From Firmicutes bacterium CAG:475 (GTDB taxonomy: Bacteria > Bacillota > Clostridia > Christensenellales > CAG-917): a stretch of DNA of 20,411 bases. A program made the position numbers and the translations under genes. Shown one piece after another: positions 6,286 through 13,866 of the stretch. A model generated the notes under the pieces. It was not told the origin of the DNA. It saw nothing but the letters and a program-made list of their open reading frames with translations, and did not search any database. The DNA lies in NCBI GenBank assembly GCA_000434435.1, contig FR895608.1, forward strand, positions 6,416 to 26,826, in the 5' to 3' direction. Numbering within the stretch: the first letter of the stretch is position 1; the number at the start of each line of letters is the position of its first letter.

Positions 6286-7053
6286 TTAGAACATCGAATT
6301 TTGCAGTATCACATCATAATCGCCGAACACCGAGTCGCTCATCGCGCCAAGTGCGTTTTTAGGCACGTTGCCCACTTTTACGCTGTCGAATTTTACAACC
6401 GGCATACACTTTTCCCCTGCAACCGTCTTTACCGTGGCAAAGCCCTCTATTTGAGTTTTACCGATTTTTTGACACGCGGATTTTGAAAGAATCATAACGG
6501 GCAAACCGCTCGCGTCGTCGGTGAGCAGATTTCCGCTGTCGCATAGCCCTTTTAGCAAGATGCTTTCACCGTCAAGAGTTATAGTGACGCCTACAACGGC
6601 TTTTCCGCTCGAACTCTTCTTTTTGGCAATAAGGAGCGCGCAAACGATAACCGAAGTACACGCAAGAGCCACTATTCCGAGCGTCGCATAGGATTTTATA
6701 TCTATTCCGAGTGCAAAGGACAATCCGTAGACGATACCGCCCGTAAAATACGTAACAAGGCAAAAGCAACAAAGCGTTTTCAAATAATCGACAATCTTGA
6801 CTTTCACGTTTTCCCCATCGCATTTTGCAAGGATAAGACAAAGGATAGGCGCAAGCAAAATTTTAATCAAAATCTGCCCAAATTTCGGGACAACGGCGTA
6901 AGCGGTTGCAACGATCGCACCCAAAATCGAACAGCACGCAAGACGAAACTTGCCTATTCTCTTTCGCCGTATAACAAGCGTCGAGAGAGATATAAACAAA
7001 TCGACGGCAAGATTGTTGAATATGACAAGTTCCACGTACACACTCACAAGCAA
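6286..7053 (-). CDS. spoIIGA: SpoIIGA, membrane aspartic protease that activates pro-sigma-E
   Basis: The N-terminal 145 residues are a multi-spanning membrane domain of about five hydrophobic segments, starting VYVELVIFNNLAVDLFISL as in SpoIIGA. The C-terminal 105 residues are a retropepsin-like domain with the catalytic motif CDSGNLL (Asp172), followed by GLPVMIL. In Bacillus, SpoIIGA sits in the septal membrane and cleaves pro-sigma-E once SpoIIR arrives from the forespore; sigE is the next gene here. At about 250 residues it is shorter than the Bacillus protein (about 309). The start is uncertain: an in-frame stop at 7057-7059 limits it to TTG at 7053, GTG at 7047 or GTG at 7041. None has a clear ribosome binding site, and an 8-bp inverted repeat sits just upstream. 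Confidence 0.88.
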   Translation of the reverse strand: MLVSVYVELVIFNNLAVDLFISLSTLVIRRKRIGKFRLACCSILGAIVATAYAVVPKFGQILIKILLAPILCLILAKCDGENVKVKIVDYLKTLCCFCLVTYFTGGIVYGLSFALGIDIKSYATLGIVALACTSVIVCALLIAKKKSSSGKAVVGVTITLDGESILLKGLCDSGNLLTDDASGLPVMILSKSACQKIGKTQIEGFATVKTVAGEKCMPVVKFDSVKVGNVPKNALGAMSDSVFGDYDVILQNSMF

Positions 7054-7057
7054 AGTT

Positions 7058-7078
7058 TATTTCAAAAGAGTTGAAATA
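7058..7078. repeat. Inverted repeat just upstream of spoIIGA start
   Basis: TATTTCAA (7058-7065) and TTGAAATA (7071-7078) are perfect complements around a 5-base centre, five bases before the earliest possible spoIIGA start. It could be an operator or an mRNA hairpin limiting translation. Confidence 0.4.
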
Positions 7079-7103
7079 TCTTTCTTTCCTTGTCGTAAGG
7101 CAC

Positions 7104-7140
7104 AAAAAAAAATCCTCATGATTTTCACGAGGATTTTTTT
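7104..7140 (-). terminator. Terminator of the ftsA-ftsZ transcript
   Basis: ATCCTC (7112-7117) pairs with GAGGAT (7129-7134). The stem is extended by A and T runs on both sides. On the minus strand the hairpin is followed by about nine T residues. It lies about 65 bases past the ftsZ stop and separates division genes from spoIIGA. Confidence 0.85.
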
Positions 7141-7202
7141 GTATTTAAACTATAAAAATTCAAATTTTAACGGATTAGAATACCGATTTTGCAAATTTCG
7201 AA

Positions 7203-8633
7203 TTAGTCGCGATCTCTCTTCAATCTGCGAAGGAATGCGGGCACTTGTTTTTTGGTGACGTCGATTCTCGAAGATTGAATTTCGCTCTCTTGCATAACGG
7301 GTTGAGGTGCGGGAGCGGGTTGAACAACCGGTTGCACTACGGGTTGTACCGGTTCGGGAGTTGCGACGGGTCTTTGCATTTGACCGAACACGGGTCTATT
7401 GGCAAAGATGTCTTGATTGAACACGGGTTGTTCTTGTTGAGCGGGTTGTTCTTCTTCCTTCTCTTCCTCGGTTGCCGCCGCTTGAGAAAGCGCGGTTGCG
7501 AAAGATTTTTGAGGTTGAGGTGCGCTGCTTCTTGCAGGAGCAAGGTTTCTATCCACAAATCCCGTTGCGATGATGGTGATTTCGATGTCCTTTTTGTCGG
7601 GAACGAACGCCGTACCGAGAATGATGTTTGCGCTGGGATCGACAACTTGTTTGACGATGTCGCAAGCCTCGGTGACTTCGCCAAGGAGCATGTCGTCGCC
7701 GCCGGTGATGTTGACGATGATGCCGGTTGCGCCCTCGATGTCCGTTTCAAGAAGAGGACTGAACACTGCGCCGCGCACTGCCTCGATGACTCTCTTTTCG
7801 CCCTTGCCGTAGCCGATACCCATGTGAGCAAGACCTTTGTTGGAAAGGATTGTACGCACGTCGGCAAAGTCGAGGTTGATAAGTTCGGGATTTGCAATGA
7901 CGTCGCTCACGCCTTGAACGCCTTGACGCAACACGTCGTCGGCGATTTCGAACGCGCGCTTGAAGGAAATGTTTTTGTCAAGCACTTCGATAAGTTTTTG
8001 GTTTGGGATAACAAGGAGCGTATCCACGAAGTTTTTGAGGTTTTTGATACCCTCTTCCGCATTCTTCATACGTTGCGCACCCTCGAAGTTGAACGGCTTT
8101 GTAACAACGGCAACGGTGAGAATATTCATGGATTTTGCAATCTCTGCAATCACGGGAGCGGCACCTGTACCCGTGCCACCGCCCATACCTGCGGTGATAA
8201 ACAAAAGGTCTATGTCTTTGAGTGCGGCTTTGATGCGTTCACGAGATTCTTCGGCGGCTTTTCTGCCGATTTCGGGGTCGGAGCCTGCGCCCAAACCACC
8301 CGTCATATTTGCGCCGAGTTGAATTTTGCAATGCGGAGGAACAAGCGACATGTTGAGTGCTTGCATATCCGTGTTCATAACCACGAAACTTGCGCTCTTG
8401 ATGCCTGCTCTAATCATGTTGTTGACAGCGTTGTTTCCGCCACCGCCAACGCCGACGACGACGATATTCGCCTTGCCGGGTTTCTTTTGAGAAACGGGTT
8501 GATACTCCTCGTGCGATTCCTCGTGTTGAACTTCCTCTACCGGCTCTTCAACAACTTCCTCTTGCACTGTTTCTTCTTCCTCGGAAGAAGTTTCATCGCT
8601 CGGTGTCCAACCGAATTTTTCAAAATCTATCAT
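7203..8633 (-). CDS. ftsZ: Cell division protein FtsZ with acidic N-terminal extension
   Basis: This is the tubulin-like GTPase that forms the division ring. Its 476 residues are longer than usual because about 53 residues, very rich in Glu (PSDETSSEEEETVQEEVVEE), precede the first strand ANIVVVGVGGGGNNAV. The GTP-binding signature GMGGGTGTGAAPV is intact, as are the T7-loop residues NLDFADVRTI used to hydrolyse GTP in the neighbouring subunit. After the core, a linker of roughly 80 residues rich in Gln, Pro and Val leads to the C-terminal peptide VPAFLRRLKRD, which binds FtsA and other partners. The start ATG overlaps the ftsA stop by four bases (ATGA), and GGAGGT lies five bases upstream. 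A terminator follows at 7104-7140. Confidence 0.97.
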   Translation of the reverse strand: MIDFEKFGWTPSDETSSEEEETVQEEVVEEPVEEVQHEESHEEYQPVSQKKPGKANIVVVGVGGGGNNAVNNMIRAGIKSASFVVMNTDMQALNMSLVPPHCKIQLGANMTGGLGAGSDPEIGRKAAEESRERIKAALKDIDLLFITAGMGGGTGTGAAPVIAEIAKSMNILTVAVVTKPFNFEGAQRMKNAEEGIKNLKNFVDTLLVIPNQKLIEVLDKNISFKRAFEIADDVLRQGVQGVSDVIANPELINLDFADVRTILSNKGLAHMGIGYGKGEKRVIEAVRGAVFSPLLETDIEGATGIIVNITGGDDMLLGEVTEACDIVKQVVDPSANIILGTAFVPDKKDIEITIIATGFVDRNLAPARSSAPQPQKSFATALSQAAATEEEKEEEQPAQQEQPVFNQDIFANRPVFGQMQRPVATPEPVQPVVQPVVQPAPAPQPVMQESEIQSSRIDVTKKQVPAFLRRLKRDRD

Positions 8634-9799
8634 TTTTTACCTCCGTTGAATAACTTTTTTAAAAACGCTCCGAAATCGAATTTCGACAGATTGTCGGCCA
8701 TAACCAAAAGCGACGCTTTTGAGCTGTCCTCCGGTTTGACGAAACCGGGAAGTTTCGGAGTGATGATTTCAATGTTTTTGCCGAGCTGTTCGCTCAGATA
8801 TTTTTTTGCGCCTCTCATTGCGGCAACGCCCTCGCCGGTGAGATAAACCGACATATACGAGGGAGCGTCGTCCTCGATTTCCTTGAATATGTCGCTCAAA
8901 ATTTCTGCGAATAGGTCAAGTCTGTTCTTTGCGATCTCGCAAGCGTCTTGTGCGTAAACAGCGTTTTCACCGTCGCTGACAAGCACCGCTTCGTCGCTGT
9001 AATTGAGGTTGAGATCCACAAGGCGTTTTGCCTCTTCCGCCATCTCGAAAGGAACGTCCAAAGCCTCGAATATATCCGCGCAAATGTGCGCTCCGCCCAT
9101 AGAAAACGACTTCATATCCAGGATGCCGTCGCCCTTTGCCAAGCATACCGACGATGACAAATATCCGATGTCGATGAGCATATACACGTTGTCGCGTTGC
9201 TCTTTTTCGAGAAGGGACATGCACTCCGCCCAACAAGTCGCAACGTATCTGACGTCGGTGAAACCAAGCTCGGTTGCAACGGTGTCGAACATCTTGACGA
9301 AGGACGTTTCGCAAAGCATATAGCTTACGCAAGCCTCCACCGTCGTCGCCTCCATATCGCGGACGTCGGAATATATTTTGTCCTCTCCGTCAACCGAAAA
9401 ATAGATTGCCGAAGTGTTTATCGTCAAAAACTTGTCGTGATCGAAATCGTCGCCCTTTTTGAGAAGATAAGATATGTCGTCGTCTATGACTCTGCGCTCT
9501 CTGTCAAGGCGCACGGAAACTTCTTTGGTGACCACCGTAACGAACTCTGCCGGAACGCCGATGAAAAGACGTTTGGTGCGCGAGTCCGCTTCCTTCATGG
9601 CTTCGAGCAAAACGGCTTTTGCGATTTGCACCGTTTCTTGCTCGTCAAACCACTCGCCGTTTTCATAACCTTGGTGTTGTTTTTCGACGACAGACTTAAT
9701 GCCGAAAACGCTCTGCGCCCTCTTTGCGCCCACGATTGCGCTGACAAGGCGAGAGTTGACGTCCAAAACGGCTATGTCTTTTGTGAAAATCGAACCCAT
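8630..9799 (-). CDS. ftsA: FtsA-like division protein with degenerate nucleotide-binding motifs
   Basis: FtsA is an actin-family protein that tethers FtsZ to the membrane. This 389-residue version is somewhat short. It keeps the order of the family's segments: an N-terminal VLDVNSRLVSAIVG, the 1C region (RLFIGVPAEFVTVV), then MLIDIGYLSSSV, FSMGGAHICADIFEALDVPFEMAEEAKR and YLTGEGVAAMRGA. It ends with an amphipathic basic helix (FDFGAFLKKLFNGGKK) that matches FtsA membrane-targeting sequences. The ATP motifs are altered: DIGSSK has become DVNSRL, DIGGGTTD has become DIGYLSSS, and the adenosine-loop GGG has become GEG. The ATG at 9799 is preferred over 9841 because AGAGGA precedes it and the promoter starts transcription near 9848. 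The frame runs into ftsZ with a four-base overlap. Confidence 0.85.
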   Translation of the reverse strand: MGSIFTKDIAVLDVNSRLVSAIVGAKRAQSVFGIKSVVEKQHQGYENGEWFDEQETVQIAKAVLLEAMKEADSRTKRLFIGVPAEFVTVVTKEVSVRLDRERRVIDDDISYLLKKGDDFDHDKFLTINTSAIYFSVDGEDKIYSDVRDMEATTVEACVSYMLCETSFVKMFDTVATELGFTDVRYVATCWAECMSLLEKEQRDNVYMLIDIGYLSSSVCLAKGDGILDMKSFSMGGAHICADIFEALDVPFEMAEEAKRLVDLNLNYSDEAVLVSDGENAVYAQDACEIAKNRLDLFAEILSDIFKEIEDDAPSYMSVYLTGEGVAAMRGAKKYLSEQLGKNIEIITPKLPGFVKPEDSSKASLLVMADNLSKFDFGAFLKKLFNGGKK

Positions 9800-9854
9800 A
9801 TTCTTCCTCTTTTTTTCTAAAAAACACGCTATCGCGCGCATTATTTATAATATT

Positions 9855-9882
9855 ATTATATATAAAATACTTATCGTGTCAA
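9855..9882 (-). promoter_or_regulatory. Consensus sigma-A promoter for ftsA-ftsZ
   Basis: On the minus strand TTGACA (9877-9882) and TATAAT (9855-9860) are perfect matches to consensus, 16 bases apart, in the 158-base gap between murA and ftsA. The predicted start near 9848 gives a leader of about 50 bases containing the AGAGGA ribosome binding site. Confidence 0.75.
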
Positions 9883-9957
9883 CGGATTTTTATCAAAAAG
9901 TGTTTATTCGGTGCATTTTTTGTCAAAATTGCCACTTTATCGCAAACATAGCGATAC

Positions 9958-11235
9958 TTATCTGTCTTTTGTGCGCAAAACGTATCCGCCCAGCGAGCAA
10001 AACACGTCTTCTATTCTCTCGTAGCCCCTGTCTATAAACTCGACTCCGTACACCTTGCTTTCGCCTTTTATTTTCAATGCCGCAATGCAAAGAGCACCCC
10101 CTGCGCGAAGGTCGCTTGCAACCACGCTTCCGCCCTTTATCAAATACGGCGAATCTGATTTTTCACACCCGAATATCGTTGCCGTATCGCCCCGAACGTT
10201 TATCTTTGCACCCAACTTTTGCATTTCTTTCACATGGGCGAATCGGTTTTCAAACACCGTTTCTCTTATCACGCTCACGCTGTCCGAAAAGCACGAAGCG
10301 CAAAGCAATTGCGGTTGCATATCCGTCGGAAAAAGCGGATAAGGAGCACTTTGCGCGTGCACGCCGTGTATGCGCCCTGTCGAGCGCACGCGCATATAGG
10401 TATCGTCCCCGTCGATTTTACAATCTTTGCTTTGCAAACAATTGATCACTGCTCCGAGATGATTTACGTTTGCTCCGTCGATTTCGACGTCGCCGCCGCA
10501 AAGCGCGGTTGCGCACGCAACGGTTCCCGCCACTATTCTATCTCCGATAGGCGAAAACCGCGTTCCGAAAAGTCGCTTTACTCCCTCGATTTTCATCACC
10601 GACGTACCGTCGCCGCTTATTTTCGCTCCCATCGATCGCAAACACTCCGCAAGCGAAATTATTTCGGGTTCTCTGGCACAGTTGACGAGCGTCGTTCTTC
10701 CCTTTGCGAGCGTTGCGCACATCATAAGATTTTCCGTTGCGCCTACGCTTGGATATTTCATAAGAATTTTTGCCCCGATAAGCGACTTTGCGGTGCAGCG
10801 TATTCCGCTTTTGGTCATTTCGACCGTCGCGCCCATTCTTTTCAAACCGTCAAGATGTATGTCGAGAGGACGAAGTCCTATCGAGCAACCGCCGGGAAAA
10901 TTGGTTTCCACCTCTCCGAGAGTTGCCAAAAGCGCGCCCAGCATAAACATAGAAGAACGCATATCTTTGCAATGCAAATCGTCCACTCGCGCGTGCGTTG
11001 CCTGTCCGCGCACGATGATATTTCTCCCGTTTCGTATCACTTCCGCGCCCAACTCTTCAAGCAAAATCGCCATTGCGTCAACGTCGGATATGTACGGACA
11101 ATTTTGCACGATAACGTCCTCGCTCGTCAAAATTCCGGCGGCAAGAATAGGCAAAACCGCATTTTTTGCGCCGTGCACTTCAACTCGTCCCGAAAGCGAA
11201 TTTCCACCGATAATTTTCAAATACTGATTCGACAT
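9958..11235 (-). CDS. murA: UDP-N-acetylglucosamine 1-carboxyvinyltransferase MurA
   Basis: MurA transfers enolpyruvate from phosphoenolpyruvate to UDP-GlcNAc in the cytoplasm, the first committed step of peptidoglycan synthesis. The 425-residue protein has the expected length and all the key residues: Lys24-Asn25 in GAKNAVLPILAAG, the active-site Cys117 in PGGCSIGLRPLDIH (a Cys here implies fosfomycin sensitivity of the enzyme), Asp305 in FPTDMQPQ, and Arg377 in SDLRAGGAL. The frame is open to 11286, but the ATG at 11235 is chosen because GAGGG lies four bases before it and family proteins begin at this point. It lies 73 bases after ftsW, where murG or ftsQ would be expected, and before ftsA. 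Confidence 0.95.
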   Translation of the reverse strand: MSNQYLKIIGGNSLSGRVEVHGAKNAVLPILAAGILTSEDVIVQNCPYISDVDAMAILLEELGAEVIRNGRNIIVRGQATHARVDDLHCKDMRSSMFMLGALLATLGEVETNFPGGCSIGLRPLDIHLDGLKRMGATVEMTKSGIRCTAKSLIGAKILMKYPSVGATENLMMCATLAKGRTTLVNCAREPEIISLAECLRSMGAKISGDGTSVMKIEGVKRLFGTRFSPIGDRIVAGTVACATALCGGDVEIDGANVNHLGAVINCLQSKDCKIDGDDTYMRVRSTGRIHGVHAQSAPYPLFPTDMQPQLLCASCFSDSVSVIRETVFENRFAHVKEMQKLGAKINVRGDTATIFGCEKSDSPYLIKGGSVVASDLRAGGALCIAALKIKGESKVYGVEFIDRGYERIEDVFCSLGGYVLRTKDR

Positions 11236-11308
11236 ACTTCCCTCGATATAAACTATGCTCGAAAAATTTCCTTTCGTGCCACTCACGCGCGCAAACGTGC
11301 GCTTGCGC

Positions 11309-12565
11309 TTATGCCGAAAAGTCTTTCAAACTCACGTACGGCATGGAATTTTTTGCAATTCCTTCAAGCACGCCTACGGCGCATAGATACGCAACAAGCG
11401 AACTTCCGCCCGCGCTCATAAACGGCAACGGCAATCCCGTCGGAGGAATCGCGCCGCAAACAACCGCCATATTGAGCATGGCTTGCACGCTCGTAACCGC
11501 GGTTATGCCGAGCGCAAGATAACACGAATATCTGTCCGACGCTTCCCTTGCGATTTTGAGTCCGCGCTTTGCGAAAATAAAAAACAAAATCATAATCGCG
11601 GCAATGCCGAATATGCCCGTTTCTTCACCGACGACGGACAATATAAAATCGCTCTCGGCAAATGGTAAAAACAAATATTTCTGCCTCGACGCGAAAAGCC
11701 CAACTCCGAAAAGTCCGCCGCTTCCCAAAGCATAGTAGGATTGTATAAGCTGATAACCCTCTTCGAGCGGAGATTTCCACGGGTCCAAAAACGCCAAAAG
11801 TCGTTGCATGCGATACGGCTCGACGACGATAAGCACCACCGCTCCGGCAATCACGGGCAATACGAGCAACGCAAGATGTTTGACTTTCGCGCCGCTTGCA
11901 AAAAGCATAATGAATATCACGCCGACAACGCACATCGTTATGGACATGTTGGGTTCGAGCATGATAAGAACGCACGTCGCGCCACCCAAAAACAGCACGA
12001 AAAGCACATTCGCAAACTTGCTCATATCCCTTTGGCTTGCGTATGCCGAAATTGCCATAACCATAAAAAACTTGGCGTATTCGCTGGGCTGTATGGTAAA
12101 AAATCCGAGATTCAGCCACCTTTTCGCGCCGTAACTTTCAACGCCTACGACGGGCAAAAACACCGCACCCAAAAGCGCAAGTCCCACAAGATACAAAAAC
12201 GGCGAAAACTTTTTGAGCGTTTGCGCTTTTACGTTTGACAAAAGCACGCTCAAAAGCACTCCTATCGCAAGCGCAACAGCTTGCGTTTTTACGTAGCGAA
12301 ACGCATCCCCCGTTTGCACTTTTGCCGAATAACACGAGGCGGAATAAATGAAAACAAGCCCCAAAAGGCTGAGCAAAATCGCAACAATCGCAAGAGGTCT
12401 GTCGACTTTGCCTTTGCCGAGAACGGACAGTTTCAAATCTTGCAAAACGCCTTGCGCACTCGTTTTACGCGTGCCTGTGCGCGCTCGCTTGTATGCGCGC
12501 TTTGCACGCATATCAATTGCGCGCTCGCCTGCGCGCATATTCGTAAAAGTCGAAAACTCCGTCAT
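11309..12565 (-). CDS. ftsW: SEDS-family peptidoglycan polymerase FtsW/SpoVE
   Basis: SEDS proteins polymerise lipid II into glycan strands together with a class B PBP. After a cytoplasmic N-terminus of about 55 residues that is unusually rich in Arg, Lys and Ala, about ten membrane segments start at DRPLAIVAILLSLLGLVFIYSAS. Family signatures are present: QPSEYAKFFMVMAISAYAS, GYQLIQSYYALGSGGLFGVGL, LPFAESDFILSVVGEETGIFG with the catalytic Asp, and PPTGLPLPFMSAGGSSL. The ATG overlaps the murD stop by four bases (ATGA), which supports this long N-terminus. Only one SEDS gene is seen here, so vegetative (FtsW) and sporulation (SpoVE) roles cannot be told apart. FtsI six kilobases upstream is the likely partner. 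Confidence 0.93.
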   Translation of the reverse strand: MTEFSTFTNMRAGERAIDMRAKRAYKRARTGTRKTSAQGVLQDLKLSVLGKGKVDRPLAIVAILLSLLGLVFIYSASCYSAKVQTGDAFRYVKTQAVALAIGVLLSVLLSNVKAQTLKKFSPFLYLVGLALLGAVFLPVVGVESYGAKRWLNLGFFTIQPSEYAKFFMVMAISAYASQRDMSKFANVLFVLFLGGATCVLIMLEPNMSITMCVVGVIFIMLFASGAKVKHLALLVLPVIAGAVVLIVVEPYRMQRLLAFLDPWKSPLEEGYQLIQSYYALGSGGLFGVGLFASRQKYLFLPFAESDFILSVVGEETGIFGIAAIMILFFIFAKRGLKIAREASDRYSCYLALGITAVTSVQAMLNMAVVCGAIPPTGLPLPFMSAGGSSLVAYLCAVGVLEGIAKNSMPYVSLKDFSA

Positions 12566-13866
12566 CTTTTTGCAAGATAATCGGCAATTTGAGAGTCGAA
12601 TTTTTTTGCTCTCTCTTCAAAGTTTGCGTACAAGTCGAAACTCTTGCTCGCAGGCGAAAAAAGTATGCTTTCCGTTTTAAACTTCTTTGCAAGTTCGAAT
12701 GCGGACGCTATCGCACTTTGCAAATCGTCATGTTTGCGGATATTTTTAAATCCGAAAGTTTTTGCGCTTTTGAGAATTGTTTCGGCATTCTCGCCCTGAA
12801 CGGTAATCGCCTTTACGCTTGAGGGCAGTTTTGAAAAAAGCTCGTCGAAATTTTCCTCCCCTTTCCGACCGCCGAGCATAAGCACGCAATCTCCCACGCT
12901 CGTACACGCGCACAGGCATGCGGACACGTTGGTGGACTTGCTGTCGTTGTACACGTACACGCCCTCTGCGATTGCAACCAGCTGACGACGATACGACGGA
13001 CGTTTGAAATCCGCAAGTGCGGACGCTGTGCAAAATGCCGAAACTCCCTTTATCATGCACGTCGCAACCGCCGCAAGCGCGTTTTGCAATTCTTCTCCCT
13101 TGAAATCGATTTCGTCGACGGGCACAATCGGATTTCCTCGGAAACACAGAAAGTCGGAAGATACGTATGCGCCCGACGGTTCGATATGCTCGGTCGAAAA
13201 CGGCACTTTTTGCGACACCGCCTCGCTTGCCATATTTCTGACGATATCATCATCGGCATTGTAGACGAGATAGTCGCTTTCGCTTTGCGCGCGAAAGATA
13301 TTCGCCTTTGCGTTTTCGTAGTTTTTCATCGTTAGATGTCTCGTCATATGGTCGGGCTTTACGTTGAGCAAAACCGCGATTTCGGGAGAAAAACCGACGC
13401 TGTTTTCAAGTTGATAACTGCTTGCTTCTATAACAGCGGTTTCGGTTGCGTCCAGCTTGTCCGCAATTGAGGAAAACGGCACGCCGATATTGCCGACAGC
13501 GTGCGAATGTATGCCGGCTCTTTTCAAAATATGGTCGATAAGCATCGTCGTGGTGGTTTTTCCGTTCGTGCCGGTAACGGCGATTTGCTCTGCGGCGCAT
13601 ACGCTCGATGCGAGATTTAGTTCGCTCGTAACGATTTTGTTTTCAAGCCGCGCGTCCAAGAGAAAATCCTTGTTCGGATTCACACCGGGGCTCAACACGA
13701 TTATATCGGCGTCTTTAAACACGCCGACGGAGTTCGTCGCGCGATCGCGTGAAGGATCGTCATCGTAGACGATGGCTCTCGCACCCTTTTCTCTCAACAA
13801 TTCGTATGCGCAAATACCGCTTGCGCCCGCGCCATACACCACGACTTTTCTTCCGACAAAATTCAT
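12562..13866 (-). CDS. murD: UDP-N-acetylmuramoylalanine-D-glutamate ligase MurD
   Basis: MurD adds D-Glu to UDP-MurNAc-L-Ala using ATP. Of 434 residues, the first 90 are the nucleotide-fold domain (VVVYGAGASGICAYELL). The central ATPase domain has the P-loop GTNGKTTTT (99-107) and EASSYQLE. The C-terminal domain has NDSKSTNV and SPASKSFDLYANFEERAKKF, all MurD-specific. Three signature spots differ from the usual form: DHLDRH reads DHMTRH, GxHNxxN reads GEELQN, and the PHR before the DSK motif reads SYR. An upstream open frame to 14229 is rejected because it lies inside mraY. The ATG at 13866 overlaps the mraY stop by four bases and fits the family start. The call is firm because of the SSYQLE and DSKSTN motifs. 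Confidence 0.92.
   Translation of the reverse strand: MNFVGRKVVVYGAGASGICAYELLREKGARAIVYDDDPSRDRATNSVGVFKDADIIVLSPGVNPNKDFLLDARLENKIVTSELNLASSVCAAEQIAVTGTNGKTTTTMLIDHILKRAGIHSHAVGNIGVPFSSIADKLDATETAVIEASSYQLENSVGFSPEIAVLLNVKPDHMTRHLTMKNYENAKANIFRAQSESDYLVYNADDDIVRNMASEAVSQKVPFSTEHIEPSGAYVSSDFLCFRGNPIVPVDEIDFKGEELQNALAAVATCMIKGVSAFCTASALADFKRPSYRRQLVAIAEGVYVYNDSKSTNVSACLCACTSVGDCVLMLGGRKGEENFDELFSKLPSSVKAITVQGENAETILKSAKTFGFKNIRKHDDLQSAIASAFELAKKFKTESILFSPASKSFDLYANFEERAKKFDSQIADYLAKR

Noticed and set aside
7245..8846. Long plus-strand open frame (533 codons) opposite ftsZ
   Set aside because: It is antisense to ftsZ and the end of ftsA, both certain genes, has no family motifs, and is rich in Cys, Phe and His, as expected of a shadow frame.
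9938..9956. Hairpin (TATCGC/GCGATA) after murA as a terminator
   Set aside because: The 6-bp stem is not followed by a T run on the minus strand.
10219..11421. Plus-strand open frame (400 codons) opposite murA and ftsW
   Set aside because: Composition is heavy in Arg, His and Ser, it has no recognisable domain, and it lies opposite a MurA with all catalytic residues.
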